A DNA stretch of 64,000 nucleotides from Nilaparvata lugens (taxonomy: Eukaryota; Arthropoda; Insecta; Hemiptera; Delphacidae), in NCBI RefSeq assembly GCF_014356525.2, contig NC_052505.1, positions 25,441,432 through 25,505,431 on the forward strand, written 5' to 3'. Under the pieces are notes generated by a model, which was not told the DNA's origin, ran no database searches, and worked only from the letters and a program-made list of their open reading frames with translations. Below are positions 10,801-22,800 of the stretch, one piece after another. Numbering within the stretch: position 1 is the first letter of the stretch; every line of letters begins with the position of its first letter. Made by a program: the position numbers and the translations under genes.

Positions 10801-13800
10801 GAGGTGGTATGGATGTAATTGTTGCTATTTTAGTTTCCTCCAAATAATAGATTGATGGACATTAACTGCACTGACAAGTGTTTTTTGTATTCTCTATATT
10901 TGCTAATAAAAAAGATTCTTTGCTAAATCAATGATAATCCTTCCTGTGTGATTTTTGAGGTCGAACATAGTTTTTCTCAACTTTGGGTATACCAGCCATC
11001 ACTCCGGACTCAATCTCACATTCGTTTGAGCCGCGCAGCATCCTGAAGTAGCCATTTTCACCCCAATCATCGTTCCAGGAGTTGGCGATCAGCCAATAGG
11101 GAACGCCGTTCTCAGAGCCCCATCCGATTATTTTCACCGCATGTCCTCCGTGCATCTCTCCACTTACGTGCTGGTAGATTCCTGTAAAATAATATATTCA
11201 GTTTTTTATGTATTTTTAGTGTTTTTTACAACAAGCACTTATTTTAAAATTAATATTGGGAGATAAAATCAGCCTAAACGTCTACTATTTCTTTTTTTAT
11301 ATTTCAAGAAAATACTTTTCCCAATAATGCACTTCTTCTCAATAATACACTACTTCTTTTCAGTAATAATCTGAAATAGTTATTTGTGCAACTAGTGCGC
11401 AAAGTGACAGTTTGCTGTACCGAAAGAAACGTTTACGCACGAGCCGTAGGCGATGGCGGAATGGTTTCTTGAGTGCAGCAGTGGAACTTTGCTCACGTAT
11501 TTCACATTAAATTTTTCCCACAGTTACCATTGAATATGAGAAGTGGTTGATTATGGGTAAAATGATGGCTGAAATCCATCAAATGATTGTCTGTATAATT
11601 TTGTTATTAATAACTTTAATTTATTTTAAACTTGATAATCCAATTGAAAATTAATAATCGATAATTTATTCAAATCAAAAATTGAATTAATCCAATTAAT
11701 TTGAATAATTTTGAGTAAATATTAATTTATAAATAATTTTTCAACCAATCAATTTATGAATGAAAAAAATATTTGAAATACCGGTAATGAATAATTAATA
11801 ATATTCAAAATGTATAATTTAATGAGTTCTTATTTTTATTTATTTGAAAATCAGAAAAAATATAGATAGAACAAATTCTCATTCAAAATACACGCCAACA
11901 ATGTCAACAGCTGATTGGGATGGCTGCAAGATAATACGAAAAGTATTAAGAGTACGCAAAGTAATACTTTGCGCACTAGAGCGGAAAAGTAATTCTTTGC
12001 GTTCTGTAATCAGTGCAGGAATGGTCACTTTTCAAGGTAACTGTAGGAAAAGATAATACTCTGGTTATAAAATTCTTTTTATTGAAATAAGTTCAGGAAG
12101 TGGGGAATGGTTGACACAGTTTCTAATAATTATTTATTTTTTCCTCAATAATGATATTATATATCATTGGACATGAAATAATTATATAGCTTAGTACGTG
12201 AGGTACCTATGATTTTGCATAATCATTATCGCTCACCAAAACTTCATTCAACTACAAATAATCATGATTGAGAGCTGTGTATTATGGAGGGTTAACCCAC
12301 TGTACGGGAGGCTTGACCCAATTATGGAAGGTTTAATACTTATTGTTAAAATAATTTTAAAAGAGGAAAAACAGGCTTACCCTTTTTAGTCCTTTAATTT
12401 TTGGAAATTGGAAGAAAATAACTCTGATAATGGGTACTGAAATGATTCATTGGTTATAGAATGTTTGCTTATGGTCTGGTTAAAATTAGTTGACACCACG
12501 TGGCAGTATATTTTGGGACCATCAAACTAGACAAATATATATTTGAACTCCGAATCGGTATTTAATGTATCTCCAACTTCAATCTCAAAACGTATGTGGT
12601 ATTTTAATTTTCCAAGAAAATTATCATTGTTCGGAAGAGTTAGCATTCAATTTTAATCTTACCTCAGCATCTATATAATTATTATAGTTCTTATGATAAT
12701 ATCAATTTTCTTAATCATACTATCCTGATTGCGTGATTCATTGATTTATGTAACGTTGGTAAATATTTTTACTTTCCTTGCCCTGTTACCATAGGTAAGG
12801 AAAGTATTGCTTTCAGAAAAAATTAAGGTATCCCAATTTCTAAATTTCTATACGTTTCAAGGTCCCCTGAGTCCAATTGGTTCTTGGGTATTGGTCTGTA
12901 TGAGTGTATGTGCGTCTGTGTACACGATATCTCATCTCCCAATTAACAGAATGACTTGAAATTTGGAACTTAAGGTCCTTACAATATAAGGATGCGACAC
13001 GAATAATTTCGAACAAATGCAATTTAAGATGACTGATAAAATGGAGAAAATGTCAAAAACAGGGTTTTTCGCGATTTTCTCGAAAACGGCTACAACGATT
13101 TTCATCAAATTTATACCTAAAATAGTCATTGATAAGCTCTATCAACTGCCACAAGTCCCATATCTGTAAAAATTTCAGGAGCTCCGCCCCATCTATGCAA
13201 AGTTTGATTTTAGATTTCCAATTATTATCAGGCTTCAGATACAATTTAAACAAACAAAATTCGAGTGGAAAAGATTAAGCATGAGAATCTCTACAATTAA
13301 TGTTAAGTAACATTTTCACCTAAAATTGAAAATAAGCTCGAAATTCGAGAAAATGTGATTATCCAATTGCAAACTTGGCAACTGTACTGTTGATTCTATT
13401 AAATGATTCACTATGAAGAGATAGCAGACCTCGTATGTCTCCACCGTTATTGTCCTGTCACCAGCTGGCTCAGATATTTGTTTATAAGTAGACTTGAGAT
13501 GCGTGTGAACACTAGCGTCAGGTGATCAATTCTCATAACGGCAAGGAAAGTTGTGTGAGTGCGCCACACCAGATTTTTATTTATTTATTTATTTATTTAT
13601 TCAAGGTGATACACATACTATAATTAGGAAAGAAAAAACAGGCAATTGCCCAAAACTTCTTCAGTTCCTGGATTTTCACATATTAAAAATAGTCCAAACA
13701 ATTAGGTTAAGTTATTGTTATTTTGATTGTACAAAATTGATAACTCTGTAGAGAGCAAGTCGGTTTCTATGTTAATTATTCTATTTTGAAATAAGAACAA

Positions 13801-16800
13801 TGACTATAGCATACATCAATGTGAATGAACAAAATGCAGCTAAATAATATCAAAACAGGACCTATATTTAATTATTCAATGTATTTTTCTATATTTCAGT
13901 AAAATGACTTGAATTATTTTGAGTCGGTTAAAATATTATACCAGTTATTTTGTTGAAAAAGCTTCAAGTTGGAGAGAATCATCTCTATTCATTGTAGCTG
14001 AAACAGTTGTTTTTGAAATTGTTAGTTCCATCAATTTTATCACTTTCTGATAACGTTATCAAGTTTGGGTGGATAAAGTAGCCTACTACTGCGGGAAACT
14101 TCTATCTGTTACTACTGTACTTCTATTAAAACAATAAACCTGTTATAAATTGCTGATATGAATCTCTTTTAAAATTGTCCTTTTCTAGACTGGATTCACA
14201 TTATAAAGTCAGTTGACTTGAATACCATTGATAGGATGGCATAGTTGCTATGTTCGTTTTTCCAACATCTTCCATAGTAAATAGCTGTGATTTTTAAGTC
14301 ATCCTGGTATATTTTATATCTTATATAATAGTGTTGATTCTTTTAATAATTCATTCTATCTCAAATATAGTATACTATTTATATTTGAAAAATATATCTT
14401 TCAAGATTTTAATGATACAGTTTCATAATGATCAAAATTATATATTCTGGTACATAGTTCATCATATTTCTTCATAGCCTACAATCGATTTGGCAATGGT
14501 GCAGAGTTGAAAAAGATTAGAGCTATCTGTTTTTCATAATCACAAACAAGGATAGCAAACCAATGTTAATCAGGTGCTGACATTGTAAGTCTCACTATAG
14601 TTGAAAATCTAAAACTTGATAGCAATCAAATTGAATTCAAATTAGTGGATACAATCAACGACTATTGCCAAATAACCTATCATTTACTATGGTGAGGTCC
14701 ACGTTAGAATGGAAGTGTTTGATTAGCAATGGTTTTGCTATCCTTGTCTATCATTCAACAAAGCGGATAGCGCTATCTCTTTCTCGCTTTGCTCTGTTGC
14801 CTCATCATCTTTTAACAATATAGAATTAATAATTAATTAACAAACTATTTCATCTTGATTATGAAAATTGATTATGAAATTATTGAAAAATATAATTTCT
14901 TGCTTGATAAAATATAATTGATTATTTTAAACGTGAATGAACAGTTAATATTACATAAACAAACTTGTATGAGCTACGGTCTATAGGAGGCATTGACAAG
15001 AAAGAGGATCGGCAACGTTGATCTCCTATTTACTCCACTGCCATTAAAACGTGGACTTCACTATAGAATTCTCTATAGTAGAGGAAAACGACTCAAATCA
15101 ATATTAATTATGAGTACTGTGATTACAAAATTAATTTAAGTAGCGCCTTACCCGATGTGTACGTCACAAAATCCTCATAAGTCACAAACCCAGCCTCCAC
15201 AGGTCCATTTTCCATGATCTCCCTTTGAATGGCCTCTGTGCTGTTCAGCAAGTAAATTGATTTCACTGGAAACAAAGAAGATATTCATTATTACTTTCCT
15301 GAACTTCTTTTATTCATTGAAGTTCTCATATTTCCTTCAAACATCATAATTTTATAATATATTAATCATTCTGTGTAGATTCGAAATATGTATTGTGGTA
15401 CCGGTACCTAGATATCCATTTTTATAACGAATAGCTATAACTAACGTCACAGGAGAGGGAAACATATTGTTCTTTCCTCTGTGCTAATAATTAGCAGAAT
15501 ACGTTACCGGTAACGTATTTGAAGTGACGATAAACTTCCACGTCTACTAGATATTGATGATGGTCATGGTCTAACAATCGAAACTTGCTGCTCGTTATTT
15601 TAATCAATAAGTGTTTGTAACAGTTTCAGGTCATTTTCCAGTAACAAAATCAATAATTACATAATAATCTGTCGGTAAAATTCTATCACGTTGTATTGTT
15701 TTTGAAAATATTCACAAAAAAATAATGCAATTTGAATATAGTCTTCGGTTTGTAGTATGTAGTGAAAGTATGTTAGGAATTAATTCACTGTGCTCTATAA
15801 TATAAGTAAAAATGAATTCACAGTAGAATGAGGCTGAAGTTTTCAAGGAAACTTATAATATGATAGTTTCTATTTATGAATGCAAATTAAAATGAACATG
15901 AGGAATATTCGATTCAAATAATCATAGTTTACAATAGTCACTATTTACAATAAGGAAGCAATCAAATCATGCTAATCGCGGATAATGACTCCATTCATGA
16001 TAATGTGAATTAATGATAGTTCACAGTTACAAAATTTGTTTTATATTATAATTTTCATACAAAAATTATTTCCCAATTTATAAATTGGGATTTTTGTTTA
16101 ATAATTAAACATTATTTGCCAGATATTTTCAAAAATGTCATTGCCTACCTTTATGGTGGTCTTTTTGGAATGAATTGATGTGTTTACTGTTTGTGCACCT
16201 CTGATGGCAGCTGGGCGTGACCAGGTCTCCATAATACTGACATGATGGTCTGCTTCCATTGGTGTGATGCTCACACGCCTTTAACGAATACGGTTTACAG
16301 CCCTACAACAATAACAAAATATATTTTTATAGGTTCCGCAAAAATAAATAATAATTAATTATGGAATAATTTGAATAAATTCCTCTGCATAACCACAAAA
16401 AATAAGTACAGTAGTCCAAGTATTAATAAATGCTAACATCATAAATTATTTATCTACAGTAGGCCTACATGAAATCAGTTTCGGAGCAACAGGCATATAA
16501 GCCCATAGACTGTTTCCAAAGAACTAGATTGCATAGGGTAGCTGTTAGGTCAACGGACCTCACCTGCTGAACCAGCTAACCTTAATATATTCTATACAAG
16601 TTTGGTTTTTATGTCTCAACAGTTTAGAATTTTCGAAATAACAGTTTTCCTTCCAATACATATTGTCTTCTCTTTCAAGCCTTATAACTCTTCAACAGTG
16701 CATCGAAAAAATAACTGCTAGTCATGTGGCTGTGGAGCATTGAATTTTCTTCAATATAATATTGTTTTATTTTAATGCATTTCCGTATGAATTTCATAGC

Positions 16801-19800
16801 AGTTTTAGTGTTGAGTGTAAAATCTCCAGTTTTGCAAAAATAGATCAATTTATAAAAAGTTTGTAGGGAATTCTTTGTTGTTAACATGAAACGTTGAAAT
16901 AGAAGTGGAGGATTTTGGAATTATGATTTCATGATTAAAGATTGGGAACTCCTTTGGAGTAGTTATATTTTCTAAAAGAAAGTCCATAATTATTGAGTTC
17001 TCAATTCCTGAATAAAATTTTGAATTGAATTTTTGGGGTTCACCCCCTGGCTACGCCCATTTCCTACACACAATATAATTTTGATATAAGGTACATCTTA
17101 GGAGAGAAAATAATAATTGTTCTAGAGAGTAATTTTTACGTGTGGTGTTTTTATGTAGTGAAATTTGTGGTGTTCAATGTTTGTAATTATTACAGTACAT
17201 ACATCAAGTATTCTAAACTTAATTGACACAAAGTTTGTAATTTCAAACAATCTAGCTGTAGCGCAAAACAATAATAATGAGAATCTTACATATTCTACAG
17301 TTTAAATTATTCATATTTCAATTCTAAAAGGTTTTCAATAATTCATGTCAATTCTAAATTCTTGCTTCGTATATTTTCAAACTCAAATTTGGCTCGAATG
17401 ATTGATAAAATGAAGGAACATAATTTACTTTTTGGACCTACTTAAAAATTCGGAAAAGGAACGGTTTTGGGCTAAGCCTGTTAATTGCTCCTTTTCCAAT
17501 CATGCTTATGATTTATGTATCATTGAATGTATAAATTTGATAAATAAATATTAGTTTAAAAACTTTTTTGTTGCATGCCATGTTTTTTTGCAGTCATGCT
17601 TAAGATTTGTGTATCATACAATCATAAAATGTATAAATGAATATTATTTTAAAATCTTGCTGCAACTTGTTAGACAGTATTATTTCTTCCTCTATTATCT
17701 ATTTATTTGAAAAAAATAATAATAGATAATAAACATTCTATGGAGAAAGTACAACAATAATAAGCTAACAAGTTTACTCATTAGAAGAGTAAAACTGAGA
17801 ATTGTATTTTGTGGAATCTAGAATTCAATATTATCATGGCTGAATAATTTATTAGTCAGAGTAAAATATTATTAACAAAATAAGACTACGCAAGCATCAT
17901 TATTAAATTAATAGATAAATCATTCTTAAATAATAAGTTATTGGTATTGAAACCTGAAACGAGAATAAACAAAAATGACATACACGGTACCCTAACTTAT
18001 ATGATTGTGGTGAAGAGACATTTAATTTTTTTATCTATTGTATATCGAAGGATCAGCAACATTTTTTATTGATCAATTCGTTTTGTTAAACGTTCAGAAT
18101 AGGGCCTGTTGTTGACATCCCTCGACAAGAATAATAGCTCTCCTGCTTCCTGCTTTCAAGATAAGCTCAACGAACCGAAACAGGCCTAATAATGGACAGA
18201 ATTCTCTAGAAAAATCTGGATAGCACAGTTTGTATTGTTTGGCGCCGTTGAAAAGCGTACGTCATCGGCCAATGGGAGAGCTTCTAGAGAATTCGACGCG
18301 CTCCTATTGGACGGTTCTTGTTGAGACCCTTCCACAAGCTTCTAGAGCGTTCCATGAAGTTATAAAAAGGCTACGTGACGAGCGGCATTCATCATTTGAG
18401 TAAAACGCATTGTTGAACGTGTTCAGTGTGTGTGATCTTGTATTTTGTGTGTAGTTTCTCCAACTTTTGAAACAATGTCTCTGCTACCATATCTTTTTGA
18501 AGAATTGGTCGACGAACTGCAATCTCCAACAATCTACGATCAACATTTCGGTCTGGGTTTGCGAAACGACGATTTGCGTCGTCCATCTCGCCGGCTGTTA
18601 GCCGCTCCACTCCATTGCGGCTATATTCGTCCCTGGAGGCATGTGAATTCAGCCGACAGCGGCGTTTCAACCATCCAAGACGACAAGACCAACTTCAAAG
18701 TCAACCTGGATGTCCAGCAGTTCAAGCCTGAAGAGATCTCAGTGAAACTGTCGGGAGATAACCTCATCATAGAAGGCAAACACGAAGAACGCAAGGACAA
18801 TCACGGCTACATTTCCCGTCAATTCAGTCGCCGCTACAAGCTGCCTGAAAACGTCGACCTGCAGAAATTGGAGTCGAAGCTGTCGTCGGATGGAGTCCTG
18901 ACCCTGGTTGCACCGAAGAAGGTTGAAGCCATCAAGGGTGAACGCGCCATTCCCATCATCAAAACCAACCAGCCCGCCTTGAAGCAGACGGCCCAGGACA
19001 AACCAGCTGGAGAACAGGCAGCCCAGGATAAAATGGAAACATGATTTCAATTTATGTAAGCACCAAACATTTTAATATTCATCATCACCCATCATTTCAT
19101 GTATTGAAGACTGATAAAGTACCTACCTTAGAGACTGATAATTTTTGCTTCTTTCAATATAGAATTCAATGTTTTAAAGTGTCCATGAAGAAGCTTATAT
19201 GCAGTATTTCCTATTCAAAGAACAGTCATATTCGTATAAATGTTTTTTTGTTGCTGTTTTTTAATTTCCAAATAAAATACTCAATTTAAAATAACTGGTT
19301 TATTCATTCATTTTAACAAATTCTTTCAATTTTTCTGCTTAGCCTATAATTATATGAATTGAGATTTATTAATAGGAATAATTACATAGGTAGTAGGTAC
19401 CCTTTTTCCATTTTTTATATATAACTTTTATTTTATAAACACTTCCTATCAGTTTCAGCTTTCAAGCCTTTATTGAAAATGTATTGAAAGCTGAAACTAT
19501 ATGGTGTTTGAATTATAAGTTTTATTATTATAAAAAGTCTAAAAAAGGGTACTACCTATATATGTAATAATTTCTATACTAAACAATTTTCAAGTAGCCA
19601 TATTCGAATTCTTTAATTCAAGATAGTACTTTATTTTTCAAAATTTAATGATTGGATTTTAATTGAATGATTTGAAATGCAGTAAAAATTTTCAAAGAGT
19701 TAGCACAAAACTTGAATGAAATCCTTTGGTACCTTTTTTCCAATTTCACATAGAATAATATTAATAATAGGCTAAGTGGATGTTTTCCATTTTTCTATAT

Positions 19801-22800
19801 AGACGGATACAGAATTAATTGAAAGTAATTGAATAATACTTACAGTAACGTTCATTACTCGTCAGAATTAGTTTTTCATAATAATGTGTTTAATCAGTTA
19901 CTTTCAATGAATCATAGCCTACCAGATTGTATTATGGTAAAGGTAGAATCAATTAAAAATTAATATGACCAATTACATACTACCATTTACAGTGAAACAA
20001 AATAATTACAATTCTACTTTAATAAGAATCTTAGTTTATTCAATAATTTACTTGAGAATATAGTTGATAATCAAGTAGAATTTCAATAACTTGTTTGGCT
20101 GTCTATACAGTACATAGTAAGTAGCCTACGGCAATCTATTCACTGAATTCGATCTACTTCCAAATCAATACGGTACTTATTATTTTGTCAAATTTTTCTG
20201 AAAATTCTTTCTCAATTTTAAGAAATACATGAAAACTTCAATAATATATTTGATAATTTCATAGAAATGAGTTCTTACTTGGGAAGTCAACACAGTGAAC
20301 AAATGGCACTGCAGAATTGTAACTTTCAAAATATCAATTTGAAGCTTTATTCACAGTACAAGACCTATTACAAAATAATATATATTACTCTCCATGTAAG
20401 ACATTATTTGTGTAATTTCAAGTCCTTTAGAAAGGTTCTGAATGGAAAGAGCATCTTAAATTCACATAAATGAGTATTAACTATACAATTTCATCAAACA
20501 GGTAACACAGTTTGAAGTACGTATCCTACATCTCTTTTCCATTTTTGGGCACTAGTAGCTTATTTGACATCACCAACAAAGATACGAGTTGTGATGCAAT
20601 GGATTTGGCACAGTGCACAAAAATAGAAAGGTGAAATAGGAAATAATTTCAAAATGTGCTATTTTATGTTCGACCATTTTCATATACGGTAACTCTAAAA
20701 TCTGCAATGAGATCTATGAAGGTGAGTAGGGTCTAGTAGATTGGAATATGATTACTTCTACAAAACTCAAAAGTATGAACTTTGTTGGTGAGGGCTACTC
20801 GTATAGCCACATTATGGAAATTTAAAAATCAAAGTACCCCTTTTTAAATCTACTCTCACTCACGAAATGTTTCTACATATTATTAATGCCATTTTATTCC
20901 ATTCACTCACTTGAAAATGGCGTTTTATTTCATTACCTCACTTGAAAATGTCATTAATATGTCGAAACATGTCGTGAGTAATAAAGTAAAGTTTTAAAAA
21001 ATGGTACTTTGAATTTTTATTCTCCAAAATATGCTATAAAATCACAGAAGAAATGTGAACTTAGTATTATATTATTTACTCAACCACAGAAGAAGGAAGC
21101 CGTTTTGGTTGTTTTTTACTCCGTGGCAACTTAGTAGGCAAATATGAGATATAAATTAAAAATCTTCACCTCTCGTTGGTGAGACATGGTCAGCACTTAC
21201 GCAAAAGATTTCACAACGAATATGGAATTCTTTGAATACCTACCGACAATCTGCTATAGTGTGATCCACCTTATAATGGCAGTGGATGAAGATAGAAGAA
21301 TAGCGATGCCGATTCTCTGCATTAATTAATTATATTTCTACACTGTCAAAAACATAATTGTCATCGTTGTGGACCTAGAAAATGATAGTACCACCGGCTT
21401 TGTCGAATGATAGACAAGGATAGCAAAACCAAAGTTGATCAAATACTGTCATTATAACGTGTACCTCACTAAACGTGGACCTAGACTTTGTTCCAAGTCA
21501 GTTGAGAGAGCAATAAAATTATAAAATCTTGATATTTGGTTCTTCAGATTCATAGTTAAAAAAAACAAATTTTGAAGAAAATTAGAGTTTTGACACACGT
21601 TGAAATACAACTAAGTTATGGAATAATGATAACCTGAGTGATAATGTGTCTTGGGTGTCTGTGGTAAGTTAAAAGGAATAATAATTTTATTTAAAAAATT
21701 AATCGTTAATATTCGAAGAATAATAAAACTTGCGACATGCATCGGGTTGCCGGTGGAAGGATTACGGAAGCCTGATCAACAGCCTTAGGCTGGCCACTAA
21801 CGGTAGGACATGCATAATACACATTACGTCATACATTGTATTTGTGTCATCACAGGGAAAGGGATCGAGTAAAATTTAATTTTTTGAGGTTAGGTTTTTC
21901 ATCTCCGATTTTCTTCTGTTTATTTTCTCGCTGATGACAAAACATGCATGTCCTACCGTCGTTAGTGGCCAGCCTTATATAGGGAGGAGATACACCTCTG
22001 TTCCATAGCGACTCACCAAGGTGAGATTATGCAGACTGGCTGCACTCCAAATAGCTTATACCAATAAGCTATATATAAACCATAAATATATTTATATGGC
22101 TTATATACCATAAGTAAACTGAATCTTATCATCCAGTGTTGAGAGTATGAATAAAAATATAAATCTGGATACCCTTTTAAATTATTTCGTCATGACATGT
22201 TTCGGTTACTATAGTCTACAACTACAGTAGTCTTTTTTGATGTGAAGTCATTTTTGACTTGAAAATGGCATTATAGTAGCCGAAACATGTCATGACGAAA
22301 TAATTTAAAAGGTACTCAGATTTATATTTTTATTTATATTAAAAGTAGCGCTAAAGTAAAAAGACAATAAAATTGTGAGTATGACTATGCCAGGGACTTA
22401 CGACAATTTCAAACGCCCCCTACATGGCTGGGCTCTCAGGGATTGACAGTCCCATACAAGGTAGGATTATTCAAGCTAGATTCTCACATATCAGTGAATG
22501 TATGGGTCCAGTATAAAGAAAATATGATTTCTATGACTTTATAAATAGGACTGATCATATATTCGTTTGGCCGTGCTAAGTGGCAATGGACGAATGGTCC
22601 CATTGGAACACATGGAAATAATACTTTCACTGTTTTGGGCACGGGAACTGATACTTACATATGTGGGAGTCCAGCTTTAGCTTGCTATATAAAAGCATAA
22701 ATTAATTCTGTCGTCCTTCATGAAAATGGTATCTGTGGGCCCTAAAATTTCTAAATTTAAATAAATCTATTTTTTTCTCCAAATGTAGAGAAATAATAAA

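Larger units (their letters stand above)
7513..12171. repeat. Tandem duplication of the cathepsin B 3' end
   Basis: Copy A (7513-9871) and copy B (10880-12171) start with the same TGTTTTTTGTATTCTCTATA and end at the same ATAATGATATTAT. They share the last exon, the following intron sequence and AT-rich repeats with very few differences. Copy A carries an extra ~960-bp palindrome (8687-9646) and a 31-bp segment near 9774. A mariner-like fragment occupies the gap between the copies. High identity implies a recent event or ongoing gene conversion. Confidence 0.9.

Noticed and set aside
13551..13751. 66-codon ORF
   Set aside because: Runs through a (TTTA)n tail and a LINE-type 3' end in antisense.
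18392..18670. 92-codon minus-strand ORF over the hsp20 5' end
   Set aside because: Shadow of the hsp20 gene and its 5' UTR.
18739..19050. 103-codon minus-strand ORF
   Set aside because: Antisense shadow of the hsp20 coding sequence.
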